A stretch of 64,000 nt of DNA from positions 12,677,080-12,741,079 of the forward strand of contig CM046844.1 in NCBI GenBank assembly GCA_025618425.1. Reading direction: 5' to 3'. Below, piece after piece: positions 10,930 through 23,308 of this stretch. Made by a program: the position numbers and the translations under genes. The notes beneath the pieces are model-generated. The model made no database searches, was not told where the DNA came from, and saw only the letters and a program-made list of their open reading frames with translations. Origin of the DNA: Heliocidaris tuberculata. Lineage: Eukaryota; Echinodermata; Echinoidea; Camarodonta; Echinometridae. Each line of letters opens with the position of its first letter. Position 1 is the first letter of the stretch.

Positions 10930-12571
10930 TTAAAGTAGGCCTATTATGCCGATACTCACGAGACACCAGCTTTAAAAAAAGAAAAGAAAGGACACTCTTC
11001 TGATTGGAAAAAGAATGACATTGGAACGTGGGGATTCCTCTCTTATAAAACCTCATTCATATGTGGTTAGAGATATGACTGTCAACACGCTATAAGATGC
11101 CTATGTTCAGTCGTTTTAAGATGAACAAATACATAACCAACGCGAAGGTCAATGAATACTCTCAACTTAAGCTAAAAATAAGTTCAGATAATAATAATAT
11201 TACATATGATATATTACATTATCAAGTCAGATAATAAGTTGGTCAAATTCCATGAGAACCTTCTGGTCCTCTACTAACTTATTTCTGAAAATGATATCCA
11301 TAAAAATGTCTTGGTACATTTCGGTTAGCCCCATATTGCACCAACCTCCAACCTCTTATCTGCCTGTCTGGGTAGGGTCTGACGGAGGAATGACCAAGAG
11401 GCAGAAAGCAATACCTGTAGAAAGGCTCAGGTTTAGAACCAGTTGACTGAAGAGAGGGCAAATACAATCAACCCTCCCATGGGGTTCAAGGTGGTCTAGC
11501 GACATAAAGAGGCTTTCTACTCTGTAACGAAATATTAATGGAATTATGTAAAAAGTTCGCGGGCTTGGGTTGCTGGGGTTAACAAAGTCAAATTGAGCTA
11601 AATTGAATTACGGCGCGCTTTCTGGCACAAAAAGTCGGAATTCAATACTATTAATAAATATTGCGGAGGTTTGTATGCACTAGCAAGAGAAAAGGATAAA
11701 AGGGCCTTTATGTAGTCTATCCCTCTTTCAGTTTTCTCCCTGTCATCGTCATGTAGGTACAGGATGCTTATGTTTTAATTTTCTGTGTACTTTGTATATA
11801 TTCCATTCGTTTTCTCGAACTCTCTCTATATTTGAAGTTTATTTCCTCTAAAGTGTATGTCAATTCATCGTCACTTAATCTCTTTATTTTTATACATACT
11901 TTAAAAATAAATCAAATCATAATTTTCTACTACTAGTACTACTACGAATAATGTCTGATAATGTATCGCGGCATCTCCCCTTTTGGTTTCTTATGTAAAA
12001 TATCAAGATCATCGATTAGACAATTACAAAATCATTTGGTATTAACAATTATGAATCAACAACTATCAACTCATGAAAATGATGAGGCCCTTGTTTACAA
12101 CCCTGAGTTGTCTTTGTCATTCGTCTGACAGAAACTTTAAAAATGAAATGATGACCAATCAAATTATAAGGAAATTCGTTTAACTAATAATTAAAAAGGC
12201 AAGCATGGGACGAGGACAAGAGGAAACTTGAAACGGCTTGTAGAACAAACAAAACGTGCACACATGTGTCATGAATAAGACCGGAAAAAACAAAAACAGT
12301 TTTTAGTAATTTATTTGTTCAGGATTATTTCAATTAGTATTCAGGTCATTCGAGTCTAAATATCGGCAATAAACGCGTAACAGCGCATAAGTCCATACCC
12401 ATGTCAAGTATTCATTGTATTCAAGGAGAGTAAAAGCGAACTTTCGCGAGAAAGAAGTGAATTCATTTTAATCTGTAAACTTGGTGATACCTTTCTGGTG
12501 AGCTGTGATTTTATTAGCGAAAGATGTGTCTAATCAATCAATAATATTCATTCAGCCAACATCATTTATTG
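10930..12571. other. Noncoding stretch
   Basis: No gene is supported. It is AT-rich and unique-looking. The more balanced segment 11240-11500 has short frames on both strands but no recognisable protein. Confidence 0.45.
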
Positions 12572-12589
12572 CAATCAATCAATCAATCA

Positions 12590-12652
<63 letters not shown>
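12572..12652. repeat. (ATCA)n then (TA)n microsatellite
   Basis: Four to five ATCA units run into about 30 TA dinucleotides. Confidence 0.95.
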
Positions 12653-12656
<4 letters not shown>

Positions 12657-14054
12657 TATTTAGTACCATGAAGTGCACCAAAACTTTCTGAAGAAAAAAA
12701 CACATCTATAGTTAACTCCTTACCTTGACTTTATCGAATTTTCCCTTTCCTTGATGTTGTAAAGAGGGATTAGGATAGCATTTTCTCCTTTTAGATGTTT
12801 TTTCCGAATACAAGCAAAAATAGACGAACCTCCGAGGAAAGCCGATGTAATATTAACTTTAAGCTGCGTCGGAGCTTGCACTTTTCCACTTAAAATCTGA
12901 ATATTTCATCAGAGTAATGAGTTATCCTGCGGTTGCTACATTCAGGGATTACAAAGAAAGTATTTGTCGCTGGACTTCACCCTCTTGATGCAGGTATCGT
13001 TTGGTGTGATCACATGACACAAAGTTTACATCCTTTCAAGAATTACGCAAGCGGGTGTCGCAAGTCCTATTCGTCGAAGTCAGAAGACATGTCAAGAAAA
13101 CTGAAGTTTAAATTTCACAGATGGAGTTGAGCCTTTACCACGATTCACTCTTTGAAGAATTATTTTTAGATAACATCGCTGTCAAAGCGGTATCTGCTAG
13201 GAACCCGAGATGACAATTTGTGTGGAGATTATGAGATTGTATCATAGCAACTCATTCCATCCTGACATGCATTCAACCATTCAAAGCAAATGCATCATCT
13301 TCTGTATAAACAAAATACCCGTTATCTTACTGACTGTATGAAGTCAAAAACCTTAAAAGGCCCGCGATATAATATTCTCGCTAATTCTTTATCACCTCTT
13401 CCATCTTCTTGGCCGGCTGCTTCCCACACAGAACAAAAGTGGTATAACCATTAAAACGGGACAACCTTTGCTTATAACAAGAACTTTCACTTTTTAGACC
13501 CTGATGATTCCGAAAGTATGTCCTTTCGGTCTTTTAGACCCTGATTTGATGGGGTTACAACCTGTGAACCACGCTTCCTTTCCATACGGAATAAAGTGTT
13601 TCATCAGTTTTTCTTTGTTAAGCACACCCACATATATTAATTTCACACTCATGCATGCTTATGAACATCAGTTTGAGAGAAAACGTCGCTATCCGTACGC
13701 TGCAAAATATCTTGGTGTTCTATTAAACCTTTAAACATTTGACGGGAAATCTCTCTCCGTATGAACAGTGGAAAGTTATGGAAATAAAACCTGGTTGAAA
13801 CAGGAAAAACTTGTCGCACGGGCGCTGCATAATCTAGATTCCAAGAAGTGATGAATACGTTGAAAGTGCAACCTTTCGCCGGAGAATTCAAGTTCTCTTT
13901 AAACGCGTAAAAGAAGCGCGACCAATGGTAGCAGAAGACAACTCAAATTTCCATTCTCTTGCTCTTCCATTTTGTGCCAGGTTGTCTCTCGACATTGATT
14001 AAGTCTCGTGTTCCAATCATGGTAATTAAAAGAAATGTAATTGGCGGTCTATTC

Positions 14055-14056
<2 letters not shown>
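12653..14056. other. Noncoding stretch
   Basis: No gene is supported. A possible 48-nt micro-exon at 12946-12993 has an acceptor-like tract before it and CAG|GTATCG after it, but is too short to trust. The 14-mer TTTTAGACCCTGAT occurs twice, near 13494 and 13538. Confidence 0.4.

Positions 14057-14129
<73 letters not shown>
14057..14129. repeat. (GA)n microsatellite
   Basis: About 36 uninterrupted GA dinucleotides followed by a purine-rich tail to about 14190. Purine strand on plus. Confidence 0.95.
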
Positions 14130-14131
<2 letters not shown>

Positions 14132-14259
14132 TGGGAGATGGTGAGAGAAAGATTGAGAGAGGAAAAATGGAAGAGAAAAAGGCTTAATAGAGAAAACCCA
14201 GATACCAATGAAGAAAGAGAGGACGTGTATACAGACGTATTGGTATATTGATTAATGGA

Positions 14260-14452
14260 AGGGGGGGGGGGGGTAATGTATCTTATAGTACGTATGATGG
14301 TAATATGCTATACGCCACTGAAAATCGCTAAAAAGATACTAACATGAAGGGAGAAAGACGGGGGAATTGGGGAGAAAGAGAGAAAACGTGCAAGAGGGAG
14401 AAAGAGAAAGAGAGAGAGAGAGAGAGAGGGGGGGGGGGAGGGGGGGGGGGAG
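14260..14452. repeat. Purine tract with two poly(G) runs
   Basis: G runs at about 14261-14273 and 14429-14451 border GA/GGGAGAAAGAG low-complexity sequence. The G runs could form quadruplexes. No coding content. Confidence 0.8.
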
Positions 14453-15279
14453 AGAAAAGATACATTTTGAAAGGAAATCAATAAGATGTAAAGGGAAGCT
14501 GCTGCGGGTAATGATGATGTGATGGTTTAATAGCTGAAATGAGAAATCATTTCGTAAATAATAATAATGACTTGAAGATTATGTTGTGCCCCCTAATAAC
14601 AAAAATGTATGAAGACAATTCATCAGATCTGAAGAGCGCCATCTCGGTTTTGTTTTTTGTTACACTGTGTTAAATGAAAATTATTTTCTTAGGTCGTCAC
14701 AAAAGAATGTATTTTTTGACAGATTAGTTCCACCGAGTTTGCTTATTTTGAACTGAATAAAATCAACTTGAATTTTATCATTTTTGGTTGAGAAAGTGAC
14801 GTCTACTTTACTTGAAAAAAAAACTTCGATGTTTTTTTATAATTTTTTTATTTGTCATTGCTCTTACACAAGTGTAGTGACTGCTTTATTATTTAATGCT
14901 GCCCTCAGGTGCATAAGGAGTTTAAATCACATCCTGTTTTGTTCTCTTGAGAGTCCATTATGAAACCACATTTGTCAGGTTTGTAGTGTAGTTGGGGGGG
15001 GGGGGGGGTGGAGGGAGGGGAGAACAAAATTAATGTGTAAATATTACGGAGAGGAATTATATAAGGAGCAGGCAATCCTCCACTGCAACCATGACTTCCC
15101 ATGTCTCCTTTTTACATGTTTATCAAAACCTGAAGAGAATCCTCATGCTGTATATGTGTTGAAACGCTTTCTCTGTCCATGCTGCTGAGCTTCAAGCATT
15201 TAACTGTAGAATACACCGATAACTGACAAACTGCGTGATTTGGAAAATGGGTGTATCCCTAATATAAGCAAAAAAGGGA
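14453..15279. other. Noncoding stretch before LINE
   Basis: No gene. A G run lies at about 14994-15008. It may include LINE 5' sequence near its right end, but I cannot define the 5' terminus. Confidence 0.4.
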
Positions 15280-15760
15280 TCAAATTTGCTCACTGTCTTG
15301 AACATTTAAAGCTTGGTATATAAAATTGATGAGCTAAAAATATTACTTCATAATGAACCTTTTGATGTAATATGTTTGAACGAGACATTGTCCTATGTTA
15401 GTAGGATCAATCTATAGACCACCAAATTCGACATCAGATTATTTTGAGAAGCTTGATTTATGCCAAGCAAGGGCGATGGTAGATAATATTAGTTGTACGA
15501 TATTAGGTGACTTTAACTGTAACGTCTCAGATGAAAGAAGAGATGCCAGTGCAGACAAATTAACATTCTTGCTTGAATTGTATGGTTTCAAGCAATTGGT
15601 TGAGCTACCTACTCGTATCACGCAGAGTACATGTTCAGTTATTGATTTAGTTTTTGTCTTTGATCCCGAGTTCTACTCAGAGACTGGCGTGTTTAAAACT
15701 AGTATCAGGACAGTGATCATTATCTAGAGTACACTGTGAGAGATTCCAATAATGATATCC
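15280..15760 (+). pseudogene. LINE endonuclease domain, internally deleted
   Basis: Within the LINE. The N-terminal motif (DVICLNET, at about 15360-15390) is followed almost at once by a new frame with GSIYRPPNS and ILGDFNCNVSD, so the middle of the endonuclease, including part of its active site, is missing. The C-terminal SDH triad at about 15709-15720 lies in a different frame (SDHYLEYTVRD) after a small indel. Confidence 0.75.
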
Positions 15761-16429
15761 GAGCATTAACTGAGGGCGAGTATAAGTTTCGCTCCTTTAA
15801 AAACCTCATTGTCGATGATTTTTTTATCTGACTTACAAAAGGTACCATGGCGAACATGCTTCAATACAGACGATATTGACATCGCATGGGAAACATGGCT
15901 TGATTTCTTTATGAATATTGTTAATAAACATATGCCGCTTTGCGAGAAAAGAATTCGCAAAAATGCATGCCCTTGGATTAATGAGATACTTGAAGCGATG
16001 CACAAAAGAGATCATGCCCCATGATATTGCATTGAACAGGGCTGATAACTCATCATGGAAAAAGTACAAAAAACTAAAGAACATGGTGAATCATCTTTTG
16101 AGGAAGGAAAAAAGAAAATATCACGATGCCCAAATAAATGATAGTAAAGGAAATAGCAGCAGAAAGATGTGGAAGAGTATCAAACATATTATCCCTAAAT
16201 CTAATCAGGTCTTACCATGTAGCATAGGAGTGAATGGGACCAGGATTCTAGATAATAAGTGCATTGCGCAGAGCTTTAATGACTATTTCATTACATGCGC
16301 TAGTAATATTACAAATGGTATCCCAAAGCATTCTGAAGTAATCTTAGACCACTATGAATTCATTAATACTAAATGTGAATTCGATTTACATCCAGTGACG
16401 AGTCCCTTTTTTTTTTTTTTAAGAAATTG

Positions 16430-17700
16430 AAAATATGAGTAATGATAAGGCAACAGGAGATGATGGAGTAAGTTGTCGCCTTTTAAAAATAGCAAGATAT
16501 ATTATTTTGGACTCTTTGATATATCTTATCAATATATATTACCACAGGACATTTACCAAGAGGCTGGAAAAAAGCAAGGGTAATTCAAATATACAAGACT
16601 GGTGATATGTCCACTCCAAGTAATTACAGGCCAATATCGGTATTATCCATTGTGAGTAAAATCTTAGAAAAAGCAGTTCACAAACAATTTTCTGACTTTC
16701 TTGACGAAAATGATATATTATGTCCTAACTAGTCTGGATTTCGTCCTTTGCACTCTACTGCAACAGCTCTAATGAAACTTGTAGATCAGTGGTCTTCCAA
16801 CATTGATAACAATAAGCTAACAGGTGTTGCTTTTATTGATCTGCGCAAAGCATTTGATACAGTCGATCATGATATTCTGTTATGTAAATTAAAGGCTATT
16901 GGATGTTTTGATCACAGTGTTCAGTGGTTTAAATCGTATTTGTCCAACCGAGAACAGTCGGTTTGTTTTAAAATGGCAACATCTAGTTCCTTAAAAGTTA
17001 TCATGGGAGTCCCGCAAGGTTCAATTTCAGGGCCACTTCTGTTTTCTTTATATATAAATAGTTTGCCTAAATGTATTGATGTTGGCATTGTTGATATGTA
17101 CGCCGACGACACGACTCTAACAGTCAGCGGAAGCACCGTTAAAGAAGTAGAAGAAAAATTAACCAGAGGTATGGAAAATATATTTGCATGGGTAACTAAA
17201 AACCGTTAGTCCTTAATGCTGACGAGACAAACGTCATGCTAATAGGATCAAGATCGGTTGTTAATAGTGTAAATGATTTTTCTGTCACTCTAAACGGAAG
17301 CATTTTGAAAAGAGTAAAAGTGGCAAAATGCCTGGGTGTTATGATTGACGAATAGTTACGCTGGACTGAACACGTTGAAAAAATTACTACTAATAACCTA
17401 CGCAAAAAAATATTAGTGTGATTAAGCGTGCTAAAAGCTATGTTCCTACACGATCTCTTAAACTTCTTTATAATGCCATTGTTCTACCTCAATTTGATTA
17501 TTGCTCCTCGGTCTGGTCTGGACGATTTCAAAGACAAACAATTAAATTGCAAAAGGTTAAAAAACGAGCTGCCCGTGTAGTGTTGGGAGAAGGATTTGAT
17601 GTTTCTTCCAGTGACATGTTCGCGCGTCTAAGGATGGATGCCTATTCAGACACGTTTCCAGTTTGGGCGTGCAATGATGATGTATAAGTGTTTACATGAT
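16430..17700 (+). pseudogene. LINE reverse transcriptase domain, frameshifted
   Basis: Within the LINE. It begins KIENMSNDKATGDDGVS. The motif order matches non-LTR RTs: fingers (SNYRPISVLS), an in-frame TAG replacing the Gln expected before SGFRP, motif A (FIDLRKAFDTVDHD), motif B (MGVPQGSISGPLL) and motif C (MYADDTTLTV). Then come LNADETNVMLIGS and CLGVMIDE, followed by a stop where L-x-W should continue. The thumb segment KLLYNAIVLPQFDYCSSVW is intact in another frame. Confidence 0.85.
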
Positions 17701-17952
17701 ATGGCACCCACATACTAAAAGAGAGATTTAAGTCATGTTAGTTTATTACATGGTCACAATACAAGACAAGCTGAAAAAGATGCCTTGTGTTTACCAAAAT
17801 TTAGGACGGACACATACAAACACAGTCCTTTGGTTTCGGGAATTAGAGTATGGAACCAACTTGAAAGTTCTGTCAACATGGTCAAGAAATCACCAACATT
17901 GAACAGTTTCAAACATAACTTGAAAGTTCTGCTATCTGCAGAAAACGTTTAA

Positions 17953-18319
17953 GTGAATATCGTTTACATGTATATTAATTCAAATACATTACTCGATGAA
18001 ATTTCCTTGTTTATTCACAAACATTTTGATGACATGAAACTTTTGAACTGAATGAATGACACCATTTATTATAGTTATTGCTGCTTTCATTGGTATTTAT
18101 GCTGTACATACTCAACTATTATGCTGTATAATGAACGTCCAAAGTTATATATGCTATGTAAATATGTATATATCATTTTTGGTATCCCAAGTGGGGATTT
18201 TTATTGATCCAAGATCATCTCTTTACTTTGTTTATGAGATTTCATAATATTATTATATTTTCAGGGGTTGTCAAAAGTATTTGATGTCCTTTCATCTCAT
18301 TTAAAAAACTAATCACCAA

Positions 18320-18363
<44 letters not shown>

Positions 18364-18759
18364 ATGATTTTAGAAATATGCACCAAAATATCATTGAATA
18401 CGTTTTTGAAAATTTCCGTTTATTACGAGGATACCAGATAATATGTACATATATTTAAATATCCTCTGTATTTTGTTTTGTTTTGTTGCTGTAATGAATT
18501 CATATTGTTAATTGATATCTTTTTTTGATCAAACAGGGCCTCATGGAAGACCACCACTATTGGTGAAAATGTGCTACCCTGAATAAATATCAGAAATAAA
18601 TAAATAAATAAATAAATAATTAAATAACTCCTCACAAATATATTTGTGTTTGTTTGCTGTACCTTTGTTGAATCACTTAATTTGGGATTGTATCAGTTGA
18701 TAATGTATTCAGAGAGGGCACGAAACAGTTTGACTGGCCCATAGTAGCTCTCAAATAAG
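17953..18759. repeat. AT-rich stretch with (TA)n and (AAAT)n
   Basis: Contains (TA)n at 18323-18361 and AAAT repeats at about 18595-18620. The left part may be LINE 3' UTR. No gene seen. Confidence 0.6.
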
Positions 18760-19016
18760 CAGTAGCGTAGCCTTGGACTAGCCATTAAGGGAGGCACTGG
18801 TGTCATGGCTGGAAGGGGGCACCGAAACTATTCGTTGAATGAAAGGCGAGAGAACCATAAGCCAGGTTTTAGAGTGAGGCGTTGTAGGAGAGTGTCTTAT
18901 CATCTTCTTTCACGTTCCTTCTTCTTTTTCTCGCATTTTTACTCTTGTTTATTTTCCTATTTCGTCATTCATGCGGGGGGGGGGGGGGGGGTCGCCCTCA
19001 CTTTGCCTATGCCACG
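18760..19016. mobile_element. Possible degraded hAT-like element
   Basis: The left end CAGTAGCGTAGCC and right end CCTATGCCAC resemble the common CAGTGGCGTAG..CTATGCCACTG termini of nonautonomous hAT elements. The interior carries GGGAGGCAC and an 18-bp G run (about 18975-18992), as these elements often do. The last bases are degraded and no target duplication is found. Confidence 0.35.
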
Positions 19017-19090
19017 AAGGCCACGAAGTTAGAATCTGTGATGAGCACATCAACGAGGTTATAAAGATCCGGTCGGGCTATCATTCGCAT
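19007..19090 (-). CDS. Weak candidate terminal exon
   Basis: On the minus strand a pyrimidine-rich tract (CTCTCTTTCTTTTTGCC) and an AG (..CTCAAG) precede 28 in-phase codons starting MRMIARPDLYNLVDVLITDS and ending in TAG. The phase (0) agrees with the donor of the exon at 19716-19802, so the two could join across a 625-nt intron. Against it, the stop codon and last residues overlap the possible transposon end at 19007-19016, and the joined protein would be only 56 residues. Confidence 0.22.
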   Translation of the reverse strand: MRMIARPDLYNLVDVLITDSNFVAFVA

Positions 19091-19715
19091 CTTGAGTTTG
19101 ATACATCGGCAAAAAGAAAGAGAGAAAGATAACAATGAGATGCTCACATTTGGCGACTGAAGGCTGCATGAGCTGAACGGATGTATTTGTAACGACAAAC
19201 TTCCTTAATTTCCCCCGTTGGCTGCGCTCAAGTTCCACATTATATACGAGAACGAACGTGATTCATTCAAAATGATTAGAGGTAAATACAGTATAATATT
19301 GCAAGTAACTTCCTCTAGTTGGACCAGAATGACAAATATAAACAGTAAAACATCCTTTTGCTTCTTCCCAGTTATTTTTTTTCTTTCTATAAATAAAATA
19401 TTTCTATCAACTTATCAAAAGATCTTTCATGAGATGGGTTTTAACAAATCTTTACTGTATGTTCCTTGTCCTATGACACGGCTACATATCTGGTAACAAT
19501 CCAAACCTCACTGAAACCATCCCAGCTCTTATTTCCTTATGTATAGATTTAATCATTTATTAGGGGGAGGAACGTTATCGTTGAGAGGAATCTTCCTTTT
19601 TTTCACTGATAAAAATGCTTTCCGACAGATATTTTGAGTACGGACCAAAAGCTGCAATTGCTTTGGAAACATATTGAAATTCATATATGAGTGTACAACA
19701 AATTGAAGAGCTTAC

Positions 19716-19802
19716 CTCAGTGACGTCGCAGTCGAATCTACCGTGCCAAGTTGAGATTCCCATAGATTTACTGGGTGCTCTGACATATTCTCCGGCGACC
19801 AT
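19716..19802 (-). CDS. Candidate coding exon, conserved-looking but unnamed
   Basis: On the minus strand ATGGTCGCCGGAGAATATG opens 29 codons (MVAGEYVRAPSKSMGI, then STWHGRFDCDVTE) that end exactly at GAG|GTAAGC, a near-consensus donor in phase 0. G follows the ATG at +4. The frame is open upstream for 14 more codons (to a TGA), so this could also be an internal exon that begins further upstream. The composition is clearly more coding-like than its surroundings and the peptide has no low complexity. I do not recognise the family. A possible downstream exon is at 19007-19090; a weaker coding-like stretch (LTVTDDGRKWLIKPLKGNP) lies upstream at about 20000-20095, also on the minus strand. Confidence 0.45.
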
Positions 19803-20879
19803 TGCTCCGGGCTTTATTTCGTCATAGAGATGCAGGGTTTTAGTTCAGGGTTCAGTTTGGTGTTTGGTGTAGGATGGAAGGCAAGAATTCGGATGATGTA
19901 GCCAAATATCGATCGCTAAACAATTGTCACCGGAGCAACAGTGCATGTATTGATCACAATTTCTTTCTTTCTTGTTCTTTTTTTTTTTTTAAAGTTTGCA
20001 CGTTTTAAATTGTTCAGAAACTTTGGATTGCCTTTCAAAGGCTTTATCAGCCATTTACGTCCATCATCAGTCACTGTCAAGTATGCTCGAATGGCAGGTA
20101 TTATCAAAGAAAACCTTTAGTAATATTGAATAAAATCAAACTTTATTCCGTAAAGCATTTTATGAAGCGCATGATCTCCAAGTTATATCCCATCTATAAT
20201 TTATGTAGGCGTTATGCATTATTTATGACAGTTTGACAATTAAGCATGATTAAGCTACGCGTAGGCCAATTCAAAAATCTCAAACGCTGAGTAATGCCCG
20301 TTATGGTTCAGTCTAAACTTTGAATTGTAAAATCGCACTTTGTTTTTCTTTCAAATTTAAAGTGAAATGTCTTACGGATAGGGATGAAGTTATCTTCTAT
20401 GATTGTTCGTTGAGAAAGCATTGTTGTTTGAGTGGGTGAGGGGATGGAGGTATCACCGCTAGTCTCGTGAAGACTTCGCGCAAAAGGGTATTACATTACT
20501 TCTTTTTACCTTTACCTCCCAGGGTCTTCCTCTCTCACTCTTCCTTTCAATATATTTTTCCTGCGTTTAACAAAAAAAAAGTGCAATGGAACTTTAGTAG
20601 AAATTGAAATTATGTTAAGGCAGACAAAATCATAGAAATCGGTCGGTGACCCTTTGAAGAAGAAAGAAAAAAAAAAGAATACATGTCTACATAACGCTAT
20701 GATTCGTTGAATGTTTAAATCCCTAAATGTGTGTGAATATCAAAGATAGAACAAGAAAATAAAAGAATGAAATACATGACAAAATATAGAAAATTATAAA
20801 AAGAGATAAACACAGAAATAAAAAAGGTGGGATAGAAAGAGAAAATAAAGGAATATGGAATCAGATATACACATTAAGA
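19803..20879. other. Mostly noncoding stretch
   Basis: Apart from the weak minus-strand coding-like stretch at about 20000-20095, nothing is recognised. Confidence 0.35.
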
Positions 20880-21035
20880 ACTGAAGGAGAAGATGATGTG
20901 GATCTCGTCTTTCTACCTATTTACTGTACATTGTACTTGATTTGAGTTCTTTTGCTTGTAAAATCGTTTTTGTAAAAATTGTTTTGATGTAAAAGTGGAA
21001 CAAATAAACTTCAAACTTCAAAGTTCAAAGTTCAA
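20880..21035 (+). mobile_element. LINE-like 3' terminus with heptamer tail
   Basis: The sequence ends with AATAAA followed by a short tandem tail, two ACTTCAA and two AGTTCAA heptamers (about 21007-21034). An AATAAA next to a short tandem repeat is how many CR1/L2-type LINE 3' ends look. No coding part is seen upstream, so only the tail is claimed. Confidence 0.4.
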
Positions 21036-22440
21036 AGGTGACTAGAAATCCCACGAGACCAACATTGCTTTCTTGAAATTTTAGCACTCTCCTTTTATCG
21101 CTTTTGAAGCCTTATAGTTTCACGTAGGTGAATTCTTTCTTTAATGAGATACTTTCTGTTTTAATTTTGTTCATTTTATAAGGTGTCATTTACCTGAATA
21201 ACACATTCTAAAATACGAACAAGAATAAGTACTATCATGACTATGCATGGCTTCTGCAGCAGATTTTCAACAATAATCACGAAGCATTCTTAAAATAGAG
21301 ATGAGGCAATGAAATATTTCAAGACTTTTTTTTAGCACTAAACATGTTTTTCATGTTTCATGACTGCAGAAGCACTCTTCTACGTGATTTTGGCTTTGTT
21401 TTTTAAAGAAAGTTTATCGAATGCACAATGAGAAAATTAATTAATTTCAATATACGTACATCGGCTGTAGGTCTGAAAAGAGAACAAAATAGATTTAAGA
21501 AAGAGCGAGTTGTGTGTGTGTTTGTGTGCGTGTGGTTGTTCCATATAGGAAGAGAGATGCAAACAACAAAAACAAATCCCTAAGATATCATTAACATTTT
21601 GAATTTAATCAAAGCAGTATAAAATCGATAAAAATTGTCAATTTCACAATACTAAGAAGAGTACTAGGAAAGTATACTTACAATATAATATAGACAATGC
21701 GATTCGACTATTTAGTAGTGGCCAAAGTTAGAGAAGAAATTATTGGCACTGAGAATAAAGGTAAAAGCTTGGTCAGGCCTCAAGGATTTTTGCAACAATA
21801 TAAATCGTTGCTTTTGTCAATCAAACACAATAAACACTGCCTCCATTCCTTCTTCTGCAAATGACGTCACATCGAACGAGTGCAATTATTGGCTCACAGC
21901 TATTATCGTTGATGTCTGTCCTCAAAATAAAAACAATAAAATAATCGTTCGCCGAACGATCCTAATGAGAAGGTAATATCGTTGATTGACCTTCGAACTT
22001 TTGAAATCTGACCTACAATAACGATTTCCAGTTCATTTCACATATTAATCGTTATAGTCAACGTTACCGTCATCGTTATCATTTTTGGTGAGGTCTTAAC
22101 AGGCCTTAACTATAGACATGGGCGTCTTTTAAAAAAAAAAAATTGTTATTATATCGGACATGTCGGATATTTAGAGGATCATAAAACGGGAACTGAACGG
22201 AAATGCAAATTTGTAAGAAAAACAAAACAGCAGAAAAATGTCATGTACTTCGCATCAATTTTGGCATATTTCGCATAATGTCGTATTAATGTACCATTCG
22301 CAAAATACACATAGTTGTACATCAACACTAAGATAGTGAAGGAAGATGGGGGGGGGGGGGGGGCTACTAAATGCAAATCTTTAGGCTTTGTACAGGCTGG
22401 TATATATCCCATACCTTGGATATTGATGAAAATGCCTCTT
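21036..22440. other. Noncoding stretch
   Basis: No gene. Contains a short GT-rich run near 21510-21535 and a G run at about 22349-22363. Confidence 0.45.
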
Positions 22441-22700
22441 CAGTTAAACTCAAGGTTTATTCAAACATAATCATCGCAACCGATTGGTTGAATTTACAGT
22501 TTGCAATTTAAAAAAAGGCAAAATTTACAATATACACCTTCACAATATTACAATCATTACAACTTGACATAATCATACATAGAAAACACAACTTCAGATG
22601 CAGAAATAGAAATACATTGTAGTAGTGTATAATGCTTCTGCAATACTTCTTGAGTAATATAACATCTTTCTAAAATGGGAATTATTAAGAGTTCAGTCAA
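22441..22700 (-). other. 3'-end-like sequence on minus strand
   Basis: On the minus strand the segment ends GAATAAACCTTGAGTTTAAC, a polyadenylation signal context, after 250 bp of AT-rich sequence. It could be the distal 3' UTR end of the Ig-domain gene (stop codon about 850 bp upstream) or the 3' end of an old retroelement. The sequence cannot separate these. Confidence 0.3.
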
Positions 22701-23099
22701 TAAAAATGATTGATGTTGTTTACCTTTCGCCTAAAAGGCAAAACAGAAAGAAAATGAAAAAAAAAGGAAAAAAAAGAAAGAAAGAAAGAAAAGCCCAGCT
22801 AAATCTACTTCCGACGGTACTTGTACTCATTAATTCACTCTTCAGTCACTGCTTTTTCCACCCTTTACCACATCATCCTGTCTCGCTTCGTTAAAGTAAC
22901 GTCACACTTTCCTCTCAGTTGTAATGTATATAAGTGCGATATAATGTATGTATAAATCAAAGTATTAAAGTCACATGATGTATTCGTTGTTTGGATAATA
23001 ATTTGCACTGGATTTGGTATAATTAATTTTGGTGCACATTTGTAGTGAATCAATGTTAACATGCCCGGCTTATATTACATGTATATAAACATTTTCAAC

Positions 23100-23300
23100 T
23101 CGACAATGACTGCATGCTTTTTTTGTTCTTGAACCGACACCTTTCCCTTATCTTCTCTCTTTCTCTCTCTCTCTGTTCCTCCTGTCATCTTCTTCCCACT
23201 CTCGCGCAAGATCCCCCTTCTTTTTTGCTCTCTACCCCTCTTCCTCCATTCCCTCCTCTCATTCTCCCACTCTCTCCTTTCCCCCCTTTCTCAATTTAGA
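23100..23300. repeat. Pyrimidine-rich low-complexity tract
   Basis: CT-rich sequence (CTCTCTTTCTCTCTC, CCCTCTTCCTCC) directly 3' of the Ig-domain gene's stop codon. It would be a purine-rich part of that gene's 3' UTR. No coding content. Confidence 0.7.
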
Positions 23301-23308
23301 ATATCACT

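Larger units (their letters stand above)
15280..17952 (+). mobile_element. Decayed CR1/Jockey-type LINE
   Basis: One degenerate ORF2-like protein can be followed across several frames. It starts with a fragment of the apurinic endonuclease (LNI.SL..KIDELKILL, then FDVICLNETL), goes through IYRPPNS, ILGDFN and SDHYLEY, then a linker, then reverse transcriptase. The RT has a fingers segment (NYRPISVLSIVSKILEK), FIDLRKAFDTVDHDIL, GVPQGSISGPLLFSLYIN and YADD, and a C-terminus ending WNQLESSVNMVKKSPTLNSF. Frameshifts, stops (for example TAG at 16732-16734 and 17353-17355) and an internal EN deletion make it nonfunctional. No target duplication was located; a 3' UTR may extend to about 18250. Confidence 0.88.

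Noticed and set aside
12946..12993. 48-nt micro-exon with acceptor- and donor-like borders
   Set aside because: Too short to test; more than one frame is open and no neighbouring exon was found.
13649..13891. Opposed frames around 13.5-13.9 kb
   Set aside because: Both strands are open over moderate-GC DNA, without homology, splice sites or codon pattern.
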